Shown here piece by piece: positions 16,209-26,121 of a stretch of 64,000 bases of DNA; position 1 is the stretch's first letter; every line of letters begins with the position of its first letter. The notes beneath the pieces are model-generated. The model was not told the DNA's origin, ran no database searches, and was given only the letters and a program-made list of their open reading frames with translations. This DNA comes from Inquilinus sp042743185. Lineage in GTDB: Bacteria > Pseudomonadota > Alphaproteobacteria > DSM-16000 > Inquilinaceae. Both the position numbers and the translations under genes were made by a program. The stretch is taken from assembly GCF_042743185.1 (NCBI RefSeq), contig NZ_JBHYMS010000021.1, positions 47,936-111,935 of the forward strand, read 5' to 3'.

Positions 16209-17384
16209 ATGACCGAGACGCTGAAGCCCGAGACCGACGACCAGGTGCTCGAGATCGTCCGCTGGGGGCTGGCCGGCGAGGTGCCTCTGGAGCTGCTCGG
16301 CCGCGGCAGCAAGCGCGGCTTCGGCCGGCCGGTGCAGGCGGCGCATGCGCTCGACCTGTCCGGCCTGGCCGGGATCGAGGTCTACGAGCCGGAGGAGCTG
16401 GTGCTGACCGCCCGCCCGGGCACGCCGATGGCGGAGATCGAGGCCGCGCTGGCCGCCCGCGGCCAGGCCCTGGCCTTCGAGCCGCCGGATCTCGGCCCGC
16501 TCTACGGCGGCCCGGCCGGTGCCGGCACGCTGGGCGGCACGGTCGGCTGCAACCTGTCGGGGCCGCGGCGGCTGAAGGCCGGGGCCGCGCGGGACCATGT
16601 GCTGGGCATCGAGGCCGTCTCCGGCCGCGGCCAGGCCTTCAAATCCGGCGGGCGGGTGGTCAAGAACGTCACCGGCTACGACCTGCCGAAGCTGCTGACC
16701 GGCGCCTTCGGCACGCTGGCCGCCATGACCCGGATCACGGTCAAGGTGCTGCCGGCGCCGGAGACGGTGCGCACCCTGGCCGTCGCCGGGCTGGACGACG
16801 CCGCCGGCGTCGCCGTGCTGACCCGGGCCCTGACCAGCCCCTACGAGGTCTCGGGCGCCGCCCATCTGCCGGCCGGCATCCTCGGCGGCGCCGCGCGCAG
16901 CCTGGTCCGGATCGAGGGCTTCGGCCCCTCGGTCGACAGCCGGGTGGCGGCGCTGTCGCAGCTGCTGGGGGATGCCGGGCCGATCTCTGTGCTCGATCCC
17001 GGCGAATCGGTCGATCTCTGGCGCCGGATCCGCGACGTCGCGGCCTTTGCCGACGATGACCGGGCCGTGTGGCGGGTCTCGGTGGCGCCGACCGCCGGGC
17101 CGCGGGTCGCGGCCGCCGCCGGCGGTGCGCATTACTTCGACTGGGGCGGCGGGCTGATCTGGATCGCGGTCACCGCCGAGGGCGATGCCGGGGCCGCTGC
17201 GATCCGCGCCGCGGTCGCGGCCGCGGGCGGCGGGCATGCCACCCTGGTCCGGGCGCCCGCCGGGCTGCGCGCCGCGCTGCCGGTGTTCGAGCCGCAGCCG
17301 CCGGCGCTGGAGGCGCTGGACCGCCGGGTGCGCGAAGCCTTCGACCCGAAGGGAATCCTGTCGCCGGGACGCATGACGGCCTGA
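16209..17384 (+). CDS. glcE: Glycolate oxidase subunit GlcE (FAD-binding)
   Basis: A 391-aa second FAD-binding subunit of glycolate dehydrogenase, required with GlcD and GlcF for activity. It has the short FAD-binding fold without the GlcD oxidase domain. Visible blocks are ELLGRGSKRGFGRPVQAAHALDLSGL, LGGTVGCNLSGPRRLKAGAARDHVLG and GRVVKNVTGYDLPKLLTGAFGTLAAMTRITVKVLP; it ends FDPKGILSPGRMTA. The ATG at 16209 has GCGAGG upstream, and an in-frame ATG at 16164 sits in the palindrome. With glcD on the far side of mqsRA, glcE must be read from its own promoter or from transcripts crossing the antisense module. Confidence 0.94.
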   Translation: MTETLKPETDDQVLEIVRWGLAGEVPLELLGRGSKRGFGRPVQAAHALDLSGLAGIEVYEPEELVLTARPGTPMAEIEAALAARGQALAFEPPDLGPLYGGPAGAGTLGGTVGCNLSGPRRLKAGAARDHVLGIEAVSGRGQAFKSGGRVVKNVTGYDLPKLLTGAFGTLAAMTRITVKVLPAPETVRTLAVAGLDDAAGVAVLTRALTSPYEVSGAAHLPAGILGGAARSLVRIEGFGPSVDSRVAALSQLLGDAGPISVLDPGESVDLWRRIRDVAAFADDDRAVWRVSVAPTAGPRVAAAAGGAHYFDWGGGLIWIAVTAEGDAGAAAIRAAVAAAGGGHATLVRAPAGLRAALPVFEPQPPALEALDRRVREAFDPKGILSPGRMTA

Positions 17385-17473
17385 CGGCTTCGGGGGCGTG
17401 TGAAAGCACCGGAAACCTCGCCCTCGCTCATGGGTTATGATCGGACGGTCGACTCGACTCGGAGGGAGAGCCC

Positions 17474-17734
17474 ATGGGCATCATCGGCACCATCATCATC
17501 GGCTTCGTCATCGGTCTGGTCGCCAAGTTCCTGATGCCTGGGCGCGACCCGGGCGGCTTCATCATCACCATCCTGCTCGGCATCGCCGGGTCGGTGGTCG
17601 GCGGCTGGCTCGGCCTGCAGCTCGGCATCGTGCCGGAGAGCGGCTTCGGCCGCTTCCTGCTGGGCGTGGTCGGCGCCATCGTGCTGCTGATCATCTACCG
17701 GTTCATCGCCGGCCGCAGCAGCAGCGCCAGCTGA
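17474..17734 (+). CDS. GlsB/YeaQ/YmgE-family membrane protein
   Basis: An 86-aa inner-membrane protein with three hydrophobic helices: MGIIGTIIIGFVIGLVAKFLMPG, FIITILLGIAGSVVGGWLGLQLG and FLLGVVGAIVLLIIYRFIAG. It carries the family signature Pro-Gly-x-Asp-Pro-Gly-Gly after helix 1. The family (formerly called transglycosylase-associated) is stress-induced in many bacteria, and its biochemical role is unknown. The ATG has a strong GGAGGGAG ribosome binding site. It is monocistronic and lies between glcE and glcF in a place where an intact glc operon would have none of it. Confidence 0.93.
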   Translation: MGIIGTIIIGFVIGLVAKFLMPGRDPGGFIITILLGIAGSVVGGWLGLQLGIVPESGFGRFLLGVVGAIVLLIIYRFIAGRSSSAS

Positions 17735-17740
17735 GAGTGC

Positions 17741-17760
17741 GGGCGGCCCTCGGGCCGCCC
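17741..17760. terminator. Bidirectional hairpin terminator
   Basis: GGGCGGCCC (17741-17749) pairs with GGGCCGCCC (17752-17760), right after the GlsB-family stop and just before the stop of the convergent exported protein. Confidence 0.65.
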
Positions 17761-17763
17761 TTC

Positions 17764-18420
17764 CTACCGCACCGGTTTCGCCAGATGCGCGTAGGGCTCG
17801 CCGCGGCGCGGCTGCAGCGCCTGCGCCGCATCGGTGTCGGCATGGGTGACCCGCAGCAGCGTCGGGATGCCGTCCGCCGCCAGCTCCACCGTCGCGAACA
17901 CCAGCTCGCCGCAAGGTGCCGGCCAGCCGATCGGCCGCAGCCCCGACACCGCGGCCGCCGCGTAGGGCGAGCAGTCCGAGGCGACGTCGACGCTGGCGGC
18001 CGCCGGCTTGCCGCCGACAAAGCGCCAGACGGCCACCTGCTTGCCCGGCTGGTCGAACACCGCCGCCGGCTCGCCGAAGCGGGCCTTCAGCGGGGCCAGC
18101 GCGTCCGCGGCGCTGCGCGGCCCGCCTGAGTCGAAGCGCAGGGTCTCGGCCACCGAATACAGCCGGTTGCCCTGGGCCGGCGGGGTGAATTGCAGCAGCA
18201 GCGTGCCGTCGCCCGGCCGCTCCGCGGCGACCAGGCCGGTCCAGGGCGCCTCGCCCGGCGCGGCGAAGGTCACAGTCTGCCCGGTGAAGGCGGCGGCCTC
18301 GCGCGGTGTCTGCCCCAGCGCGATGTCCTGGACCACCGGCCCTCCCGCCCATGCCGTGCCGCACAGGCCGCCAAGCAGCAGGGCCCCGGGCAGGGCGCGG
18401 CGCATCCGGACCATGGTCAT
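17764..18420 (-). CDS. Exported protein of unknown function
   Basis: I do not recognise this 218-aa protein. It has a signal peptide (MTMVRMRRALPGALLLGGLCGTAWA) and a mature part beginning GGPVVQDIALGQTPREAAAF. That opening resembles the 'ALGMTRAEV' start of small exported proteins tuned to a repeated beta-alpha unit, here seen around LGQTPREAAAFTG and ADALAPLKARFGEPA. Two Cys in the mature part (SDCSPYA and APCGELV) may form a disulfide. It is on the opposite strand to the glc genes and divergent from glcF. No neighbour suggests a function. Confidence 0.82.
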   Translation of the reverse strand: MTMVRMRRALPGALLLGGLCGTAWAGGPVVQDIALGQTPREAAAFTGQTVTFAAPGEAPWTGLVAAERPGDGTLLLQFTPPAQGNRLYSVAETLRFDSGGPRSAADALAPLKARFGEPAAVFDQPGKQVAVWRFVGGKPAAASVDVASDCSPYAAAAVSGLRPIGWPAPCGELVFATVELAADGIPTLLRVTHADTDAAQALQPRRGEPYAHLAKPVR

Positions 18421-18551
18421 CTCGGCCTCCCCGTCTGTAGGGCCAGCGTACTAACCCCTATGCCGGTTGACAACGCTGCCGGCCGCATCGGCCGGGTTCC
18501 CTTTCTTCGGGCTTGCGGTCTAGTGTCGGGCGCAACGACGGGAGGGTGCGG

Positions 18552-19856
18552 GTGCAGACTCATTTCTCGCTGGCGCAGCTGGCCGATCCGGACAATGCGG
18601 TGTCGGAGCAGATCCTGCGCAGCTGCGTGCATTGCGGCTTCTGCCTCGCCACCTGCCCGACCTACACGGTCCTGGGCGACGAGCTCGACAGCCCGCGCGG
18701 CCGCATCTACCAGATCAAGTCGATGTTGGAGGGCGGCGGCCCGGCGCCGGCCAGCGTCGCCAGGCATCTCGACCGCTGCCTGTCCTGCCTGTCCTGCATG
18801 ACCACCTGCCCCTCCGGCGTGCACTACATGCATCTGGTCGATCACGGCCGCGCGGTGGTGGAGAAGACCTATCGCCGGCCGCTGCAGGACCGGGCGATCC
18901 GGGCGCTGCTGGCGGCGGTGCTGCCGCGGCCGCGGCTGTTCCGCCTGGCGCTGATCGGGGCGATCGCGGCCCGGCCGGCGGCGCGGCTGCTGCCCAGGCG
19001 GCTGCGCGCCATGCTGGCCCTGGCGCCGCGCCGGCTGCCGCCGCCCAGCCCGGTCGACCGGCCGCAGGTCTTCGCCGCCGAAGGGCCGCGCAAGCGGCGG
19101 GTGGCGCTGCTGTCCGGCTGCGCCCAGACGGTGCTGGACCCGGCGATCAACGAATCCACGGTCCGCCTGCTGACCCGCCACGGGGTCGAGGTGGTGGTGG
19201 CGCCGGGCGCCGGCTGCTGCGGGTCGCTGACCCACCATATGGGGCGGGAGGAGGCGGCGCTGGCCTCGGCCCGGGCGAATATCGAGGCGTGGGGCCGCGT
19301 GGTGGAGGAGGCCGGCCTCGACGCCATCGTCATCAACACCTCCGGCTGCGGCACCACGGTCAAGGATTATGGCCACATGTTCCGCGCCGACCCGGCCTGG
19401 GCTGGGCGTGCCGCGACGATCTCGGCCCTGGCCAGGGATGTCACCGAGCTGATGGACGAGGTCGGGCTGAACCCGCCGGCACGGCCGAGCGGCCAGGCCG
19501 TGGCCTACCATTCCGCCTGCTCGATGCAGCACGGCCAGCGCATCGCGGCGCCGCCGCGCCGGCTGCTGGCGGCCGCGGGGTTCGAGCTGCGCGAGGTGCC
19601 GGACGGGCATCTCTGCTGCGGCTCCGCCGGCACCTACAACCTGCTGCAGCCGGAGATCGCGGACGAGCTGCGGGCGCGCAAGGTGCGGGCGGTGGAGAGC
19701 ACCGGGGCGGCGATCGTCGCCGCCGGCAATATCGGCTGCATCACCCAGATCGGCCTCGGCACCGCCCTGCCGGTGGTGCACACGGTCGAGCTCTTGGACT
19801 GGGCCACCGGCGGCCCGAAGCCGGCCGCTCTGAAGCTCGCCCTGGCGGCCGTCTGA
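18552..19856 (+). CDS. glcF: Glycolate oxidase iron-sulfur subunit GlcF
   Basis: The 434-aa subunit that carries electrons from the GlcD flavin to the quinone pool. Two [4Fe-4S] ligand sets are seen: Cys25, Cys28, Cys31, Cys35 (CVHCGFCLATCPTY) and Cys76, Cys79, Cys82, Cys86 (CLSCLSCMTTCPSG). Two CCG domains follow, with GAGCCGSLTHHMG, NTSGCGTTVKDYG, YHSACSMQHGQ and HLCCGSAGTYNLLQPE. The start is a GTG at 18552 after GGGAGGGTGCG, giving an N-terminus Met-Gln-Thr as in the E. coli protein. It is separated from glcE by about 1.2 kb and two unrelated genes. Its last codons and stop lie in the family C repeat. Confidence 0.95.
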   Translation: MQTHFSLAQLADPDNAVSEQILRSCVHCGFCLATCPTYTVLGDELDSPRGRIYQIKSMLEGGGPAPASVARHLDRCLSCLSCMTTCPSGVHYMHLVDHGRAVVEKTYRRPLQDRAIRALLAAVLPRPRLFRLALIGAIAARPAARLLPRRLRAMLALAPRRLPPPSPVDRPQVFAAEGPRKRRVALLSGCAQTVLDPAINESTVRLLTRHGVEVVVAPGAGCCGSLTHHMGREEAALASARANIEAWGRVVEEAGLDAIVINTSGCGTTVKDYGHMFRADPAWAGRAATISALARDVTELMDEVGLNPPARPSGQAVAYHSACSMQHGQRIAAPPRRLLAAAGFELREVPDGHLCCGSAGTYNLLQPEIADELRARKVRAVESTGAAIVAAGNIGCITQIGLGTALPVVHTVELLDWATGGPKPAALKLALAAV

Positions 19857-19967
19857 CGCGGTTTTCTGCGCTTCCGGTGCTCACGGACCCAAAAGTCCGC
19901 TGCGCTCCGGTTCTCGACAACCACGCCAGCCGACTCACCGGGACGAGCTTCAGACCAGCCTCTTGAG
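19846..19967 (+). repeat. Family C dispersed repeat, copy C1
   Basis: About 122 bp from CGGCCGTCTGACG at the glcF 3' end to CCTCTTGAG just before mrcA's end. It matches the reverse complement of 24155-24274 over its whole length with scattered substitutions and small indels. Shared blocks are GCTTCCGGTGCTCACG, GTCCGCTGCGC versus GTGCGCTGCGC, CCGGTTCTCGA and GCCAGCCGACTCAC. The glcF stop codon (19854-19856) is inside the element. Confidence 0.8.
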
Positions 19968-19972
19968 ACCAG

Positions 19973-22552
<2,580 letters not shown>

Positions 22553-22746
22553 GCGGGCGGTTCGATGGTCCCAGGGCGTCTCTTACTAAACGTTCGGCCG
22601 GCGAATCGGAAACGCCTTCTTCTGAACGAGGCCATGCGGCGGATGGGGGGCGGGCCGGGAGACACGTCCCTCCGCGCCGTTCCGGCGCTGCGGCCTGCGC
22701 CGCCATGCCGCTTCGCCGGCGGGCCGGCGCATGGGATGATGGCGGC

Positions 22747-23214
22747 ATGAAAACGATCGTCCTCCTGATGTCGATCGGCCTGCTCGGCTGGTGGCAGGTG
22801 GTCGTGCCGCTGCAGGTCATCGTCGCGGCCGTCGCCTTCGCCCGCGGCCGGTGGCGGCTGGCCGTGTTCAGCCTGGCCGCACTGGCCATGGCGGTGGCTG
22901 CGGTCGCGGCCGCGCGGGCGGTGGTCGATTGGCACCCGGACGGCTTCGGCCGGGTCGGGGTCGTGCTGCCCAGCGGCCATTCGGCCCTGGTCGTCGTCGC
23001 GGTGACGACGGTGGCGGCGCTGGCCTGGCCGCGCTGGTCGCGGCGGCGCATCGCGGCGGCGGCGGCGCTGATCCTGGCCGTCGCGGCGGTCATGGCCTCG
23101 AGCGGTCATACCGTGGGGGACGTGCTGGTCGGGCTGGCGCTGGGCGGCGTCTCGGTCCTCGCCGCCGGGGGCGCCGCCCGGTTCCGCCGTCCTCGCCGGA
23201 CGGCACCGGCCTGA
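22747..23214 (+). CDS. Small PAP2-like membrane phosphatase
   Basis: A 155-aa membrane protein with about four hydrophobic segments. It carries the second and third signature motifs of the PAP2 phosphatase superfamily: Pro-Ser-Gly-His in VVLPSGHSALVVVAV, and Ser-Ser-Gly-His-Thr-Val-Gly-Asp-Val-Leu in MASSGHTVGDVLVGLALGG (the usual form is SRxxxxxHxxxD). The first motif (KxxxxxxRP) is not obvious, and the Arg of motif 3 is replaced by Ser, so phosphatase activity is uncertain. The family normally dephosphorylates lipid phosphates such as undecaprenyl pyrophosphate. Being next to PBP1A would suit that, but this is inference. It is convergent with the glyoxalase-fold gene, four bases away. Confidence 0.75.
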   Translation: MKTIVLLMSIGLLGWWQVVVPLQVIVAAVAFARGRWRLAVFSLAALAMAVAAVAAARAVVDWHPDGFGRVGVVLPSGHSALVVVAVTTVAALAWPRWSRRRIAAAAALILAVAAVMASSGHTVGDVLVGLALGGVSVLAAGGAARFRRPRRTAPA

Positions 23215-23218
23215 GGAC

Positions 23219-23662
23219 TCAGTAGTTCGGCCACAGCCCCGGCGTGGCCAGCTCGATGACGTGGCCGTCCGGGTCGGCGAAATAGAGGCTGGTGCCGCCG
23301 CGCGGCCAGGCCATCTCCCCGGTCAGGGCCACGCCCGCCTCGGCCAGCCGGACCCGCCAGGCATCGAGGCCCGCGGCGGGCACGGCGAAGGCCATGTGCA
23401 GCCGCCCCGTGCCCTCATGCCCCGGGATGGTGCCGGAGGATTCCACCACATCCTCGGAGGTGGCGCCGGCCAGGAACAGCAGCAGCACGCCCTGGCGGCC
23501 GGCGTCCAGCGCCACCAGCCGCGGGCCGCGCAGCATCACGCGCAGGCCAAGCACCCCTTCGTAGAAGGCGGCGGCGCGATCCAGGTCGGCGACGTAGAGC
23601 GAAGTCTCGAGCAGCCCGTCGATGCGCGGCGCGGCGGTCATGGCGCCGGCGCCGTCACTCAT
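23219..23662 (-). CDS. VOC (glyoxalase/bleomycin-resistance fold) family protein
   Basis: A 147-aa single-chain protein with two beta-alpha-beta-beta-beta modules: LETSLYVADLDRAAAFYEGVLGLRVMLRG in the first, and LHMAFAVPAAGLDAWRVRLAEAGVALTGEM plus SLYFADPDGHVIELATPGLW in the second. Metal-ligand positions of the family appear as His in RLHMAF and Glu in HVIELA. The substrate is unknown: dioxygenases, glyoxalases and fosfomycin or bleomycin resistance proteins share this fold. Its ATG overlaps the end of irr by eight bases, so it is translated from the irr transcript. That hints at an iron- or heme-linked role. Confidence 0.88.
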   Translation of the reverse strand: MSDGAGAMTAAPRIDGLLETSLYVADLDRAAAFYEGVLGLRVMLRGPRLVALDAGRQGVLLLFLAGATSEDVVESSGTIPGHEGTGRLHMAFAVPAAGLDAWRVRLAEAGVALTGEMAWPRGGTSLYFADPDGHVIELATPGLWPNY

Positions 23663-24068
23663 CGGCCAGGCGGATCACCACGTCCACCCGGGCGATGCGG
23701 GTGCCGGCCGGCGCCTCCGGCAGGGCCGAGACCACCACCGCCTCGCCATGCACGTCGCGCAGCTCGCCGGTGGCCTCGTGGTAGAAGTGGTGATGGTCGC
23801 GGATGTTGGTGTCGAAATAGGAGCGGCCGGCCTCCACCACCACCTCGCGCAGCAGCCCGGCCTCGGTGAACTGGTGCAGGGTGTTGTAGACGGTCGCCAG
23901 GGCCATGGCCTGGCCGGCCGCCAGCGCCTCGCCGTGCAGCGCCTCGGCGGTGACATGGCGGTCGCCGCCGTCGAACAGCAGCCGCGCCAGCGCCACGCGC
24001 TGGCGGGTCGGCCGCAGCCCGGCCTCGATCAGCCGGTCGACGGGGACGGTGTCGTGGGCGTCCGTCAT
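23655..24068 (-). CDS. irr: Iron-responsive regulator Irr (Fur family)
   Basis: A 137-aa Fur-superfamily DNA-binding protein. The winged helix is LRPTRQRVALARLLFDGGDRHVTAEAL, with recognition helix ALATVYNTLHQFTEAGLLREV. The triple His of Irr at residues 92-94 (IRDHHHFYHEATGEL) is present, and the Cys pairs of zinc-binding Fur are absent. Irr controls heme and iron genes when iron is scarce and is degraded on heme binding in rhizobia. The N-terminal heme motif of the Bradyrhizobium protein (GCPWHD type) is not present here. The start at 24068 follows AGGA. The gene leads a two-gene operon with the VOC protein and has a plausible promoter at 24095-24123. Confidence 0.93.
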   Translation of the reverse strand: MTDAHDTVPVDRLIEAGLRPTRQRVALARLLFDGGDRHVTAEALHGEALAAGQAMALATVYNTLHQFTEAGLLREVVVEAGRSYFDTNIRDHHHFYHEATGELRDVHGEAVVVSALPEAPAGTRIARVDVVIRLADE

Positions 24069-24094
24069 TCTGGTCCTGCAATGATCCCCTTCGC

Positions 24095-24123
24095 ACCATA
24101 ATCTGTGCGTGCCGATGGAACAA
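24095..24123 (-). promoter_or_regulatory. Candidate irr promoter
   Basis: On the minus strand TTGTTC (24123-24118), a 17-base spacer and TATGGT (24100-24095) precede irr by about 27 bases. The match to the -35 consensus is moderate. Confidence 0.45.
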
Positions 24124-24154
24124 CACCCCGGCACCGGGGGCGATCCACAGCCCG

Positions 24155-24274
24155 CTGAGAGGCTGTTTGGAAATGCGCTGGCGTGAGTCGGCTGGCGGTG
24201 GTTTCGAGAACCGGCGCGCAGCGCACGTTTGGTGCGTGAGCACCGGAAGCGGAGAAACCGCCGTCAGACGGCCG
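24155..24274 (-). repeat. Family C dispersed repeat, copy C2
   Basis: About 120 bp, in opposite orientation to the copy at 19846-19967 when read on the plus strand. It lies between irr (divergent side) and the 3' end of the ETF-QO gene, whose stop is 27 bases beyond the repeat. The element has little internal symmetry, unlike families A and B, and its two ends (CGGCCGTCTGACG and CCTCTCAG) are not inverted repeats of each other. Confidence 0.8.
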
Positions 24275-24300
24275 CGCCAGTAGCATTTACAAATGGTCTC

Positions 24301-25947
24301 TCACATCATCTGGTAGTTCGGGCCGCCACCGCCCTCCGGCACGGCCCAGACGATGTTCTGCTTCGGATCCTTGATGTCGCAGGTCTTGCAGTGCACGCAG
24401 TTCTGCGCGTTGATCACGAAGCGCGGGTCGCTGCCGTCCTCGTTGCGCACCACCTCGTACACCCCGGCCGGGCAGTAGCGCTGCGCCGGCTCGTCGTAGA
24501 GCGGCAGGGTGTAGGCGATCGGGACCGACGGGTCCTTCAGCTTCAGATGCGACGGCTGGTTCTCCTCATGGTTGGTGTTCGACAGATACACCGAGGAAAG
24601 GCGGTCGAAGGTGATCACCCCGTCCGGCTTCGGATAGTCGATCTTCTTCGACTGGGCGGCCGGGCGCAGCGTCTCGTTGTCGGCATGCTTGTGGCGCAGG
24701 GTCCAGGGCAGCTTGCCGCGGGTCCACAGCTCGATGCCGGAGTACAGCGTGCCCAGGATCGTGCCCCAGCGGAAAGCCGGGCGGCAGTTGCGCACCACCG
24801 TCAGCTCCTGCCAGACCCAGCTGGCCTTCAGCCGCTCCGGATAGGCGGTCACCTCGTCATGGCCCTCGCGGCCCTCGGCCAGGGCGTCGAACACCGCCTC
24901 GGCGCAGACCATGCCGCTCTTCATCGCGGTGTGGTTGCCCTTGATCCGGGGCACGTTGACGAAGCCGGCGGAGCAGCCGATCAGGCAGCCGCCCGGGAAG
25001 GTCAGCTTCGGGATCGACTGCAGCCCGCCCTCGTTGATGGCGCGGCCGCCATAGGCCAGGCGCTTGCCGCCCTCCAGCGTGGGGCGGATCAGCGGGTGGG
25101 TCTTGAAGCGCTGGAACTCCTCGAACGGCGACAAATACGGGTTCTTGTAGTCCAGCGCGACGACATAGCCGATCGAGACCAGGTTCTCGCCGAAATGGTA
25201 GACCCAGCTGCCGCCATAGGTCTCGTTGTCCAGGGGCCAGCCGAAGCCGTGCTGCACCAGGCCGCGCCGGTGGTTCTCCGGCTTCACCTCCCACAGCTCC
25301 TTCACGCCCAGGCCGAAGGTCTGCGGGTCGCAGTCGGCGCGCAGGGCGAAGCGCTCCATCAGGATCTTGGCCAGCGACCCGCGCACGCCCTCGCCGATCA
25401 GCGTGTATTTGGCGTGCAGCTCCATGCCCGGCGTGTGGTTGGCGGTCGGCTCTCCGTCCTTGCCGATGCCCATGTCGCCGGTGGCCACGCCCTTGACCGA
25501 GCCGTCCTCGTGGTACAGCACCTCGGCCGCGGCGAAGCCGGGATAGATCTCGACCCCCAGCGCCTCGGCCTGCTGCGCCAGCCAGCGCGTCACCAGCCCC
25601 ATGCTGACGATGTGGTTGCCGTGGTTGTGCAGCTCCTTCGGCAGGGCGAAGTTCGGGAAGCGGAAGCTGCTGACCCCGGTGTAGAGGTGGAATTCGTCAT
25701 GGGTCACCGGAGTGTCCAGCGGCGCCCCCTTCTCCTTCCAGTCGGGGATCAGCTCGTTCAGGGCGCGCGGGTCCAGCACCGCGCCGGACAGGATGTGGGC
25801 GCCGACCTCCGACCCCTTCTCCAGCACGCAGACACTGACGTCGCGCCCCGTCTCTGCCGCCTTCTGTTTCAGCCGGATCGCCGCCGCGAGGCCCGCCGGC
25901 CCCGCGCCCACGATCACGACGTCGTACTCCATCGATTCGCGTTCCAT
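24301..25947 (-). CDS. Electron transfer flavoprotein-ubiquinone oxidoreductase
   Basis: A 548-aa membrane-associated enzyme that takes electrons from reduced ETF (from acyl-CoA, dimethylglycine and sarcosine dehydrogenases) and reduces ubiquinone. The FAD dinucleotide fold is at the N-terminus (YDVVIVGAGPAGLAAAIRLKQ). The ubiquinone-binding and FAD domains contain FALPKELHNHGNHIVSMGLVTRWLAQQAE and FPGGCLIGCSAGFVNVPRIKGNHTAMKSG. The C-terminal [4Fe-4S] cluster is bound by Cys492, Cys517, Cys520 and Cys523 (RYCPAGVYE, then NCVHCKTCDIKDP). The ATG at 25947 has AGGA upstream; a second in-frame ATG is 15 bases down. No etfBA genes lie nearby. It is divergent from the UDG gene. Confidence 0.97.
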   Translation of the reverse strand: MERESMEYDVVIVGAGPAGLAAAIRLKQKAAETGRDVSVCVLEKGSEVGAHILSGAVLDPRALNELIPDWKEKGAPLDTPVTHDEFHLYTGVSSFRFPNFALPKELHNHGNHIVSMGLVTRWLAQQAEALGVEIYPGFAAAEVLYHEDGSVKGVATGDMGIGKDGEPTANHTPGMELHAKYTLIGEGVRGSLAKILMERFALRADCDPQTFGLGVKELWEVKPENHRRGLVQHGFGWPLDNETYGGSWVYHFGENLVSIGYVVALDYKNPYLSPFEEFQRFKTHPLIRPTLEGGKRLAYGGRAINEGGLQSIPKLTFPGGCLIGCSAGFVNVPRIKGNHTAMKSGMVCAEAVFDALAEGREGHDEVTAYPERLKASWVWQELTVVRNCRPAFRWGTILGTLYSGIELWTRGKLPWTLRHKHADNETLRPAAQSKKIDYPKPDGVITFDRLSSVYLSNTNHEENQPSHLKLKDPSVPIAYTLPLYDEPAQRYCPAGVYEVVRNEDGSDPRFVINAQNCVHCKTCDIKDPKQNIVWAVPEGGGGPNYQMM

Positions 25948-26087
25948 CGCGCGTTCCTGTCGTTTGGTTGGCGGCATGCTACAGAAATGCATCCCGGGAA
26001 TCGAATGGCCGATCATGTCGCGCCGGCTTTGGCTCCGGTTGCGACGCGCGGGGCTCCGCCGACGCTGCGGCAGGCCGGCCGCCGGGG

Positions 26088-26116
26088 TTGACAGGCCGGC
26101 CGGTGCCGCGGCTTCT
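26088..26116 (+). promoter_or_regulatory. Candidate promoter giving a leaderless UDG mRNA
   Basis: TTGACA (26088-26093), a 17-base spacer and a weak -10 (GCTTCT, or CTTCTA one base on). Transcription would then begin within a few bases of the UDG ATG at 26122. No Shine-Dalgarno precedes that ATG, which agrees with leaderless translation. Confidence 0.45.
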
Positions 26117-26121
26117 AGCGC

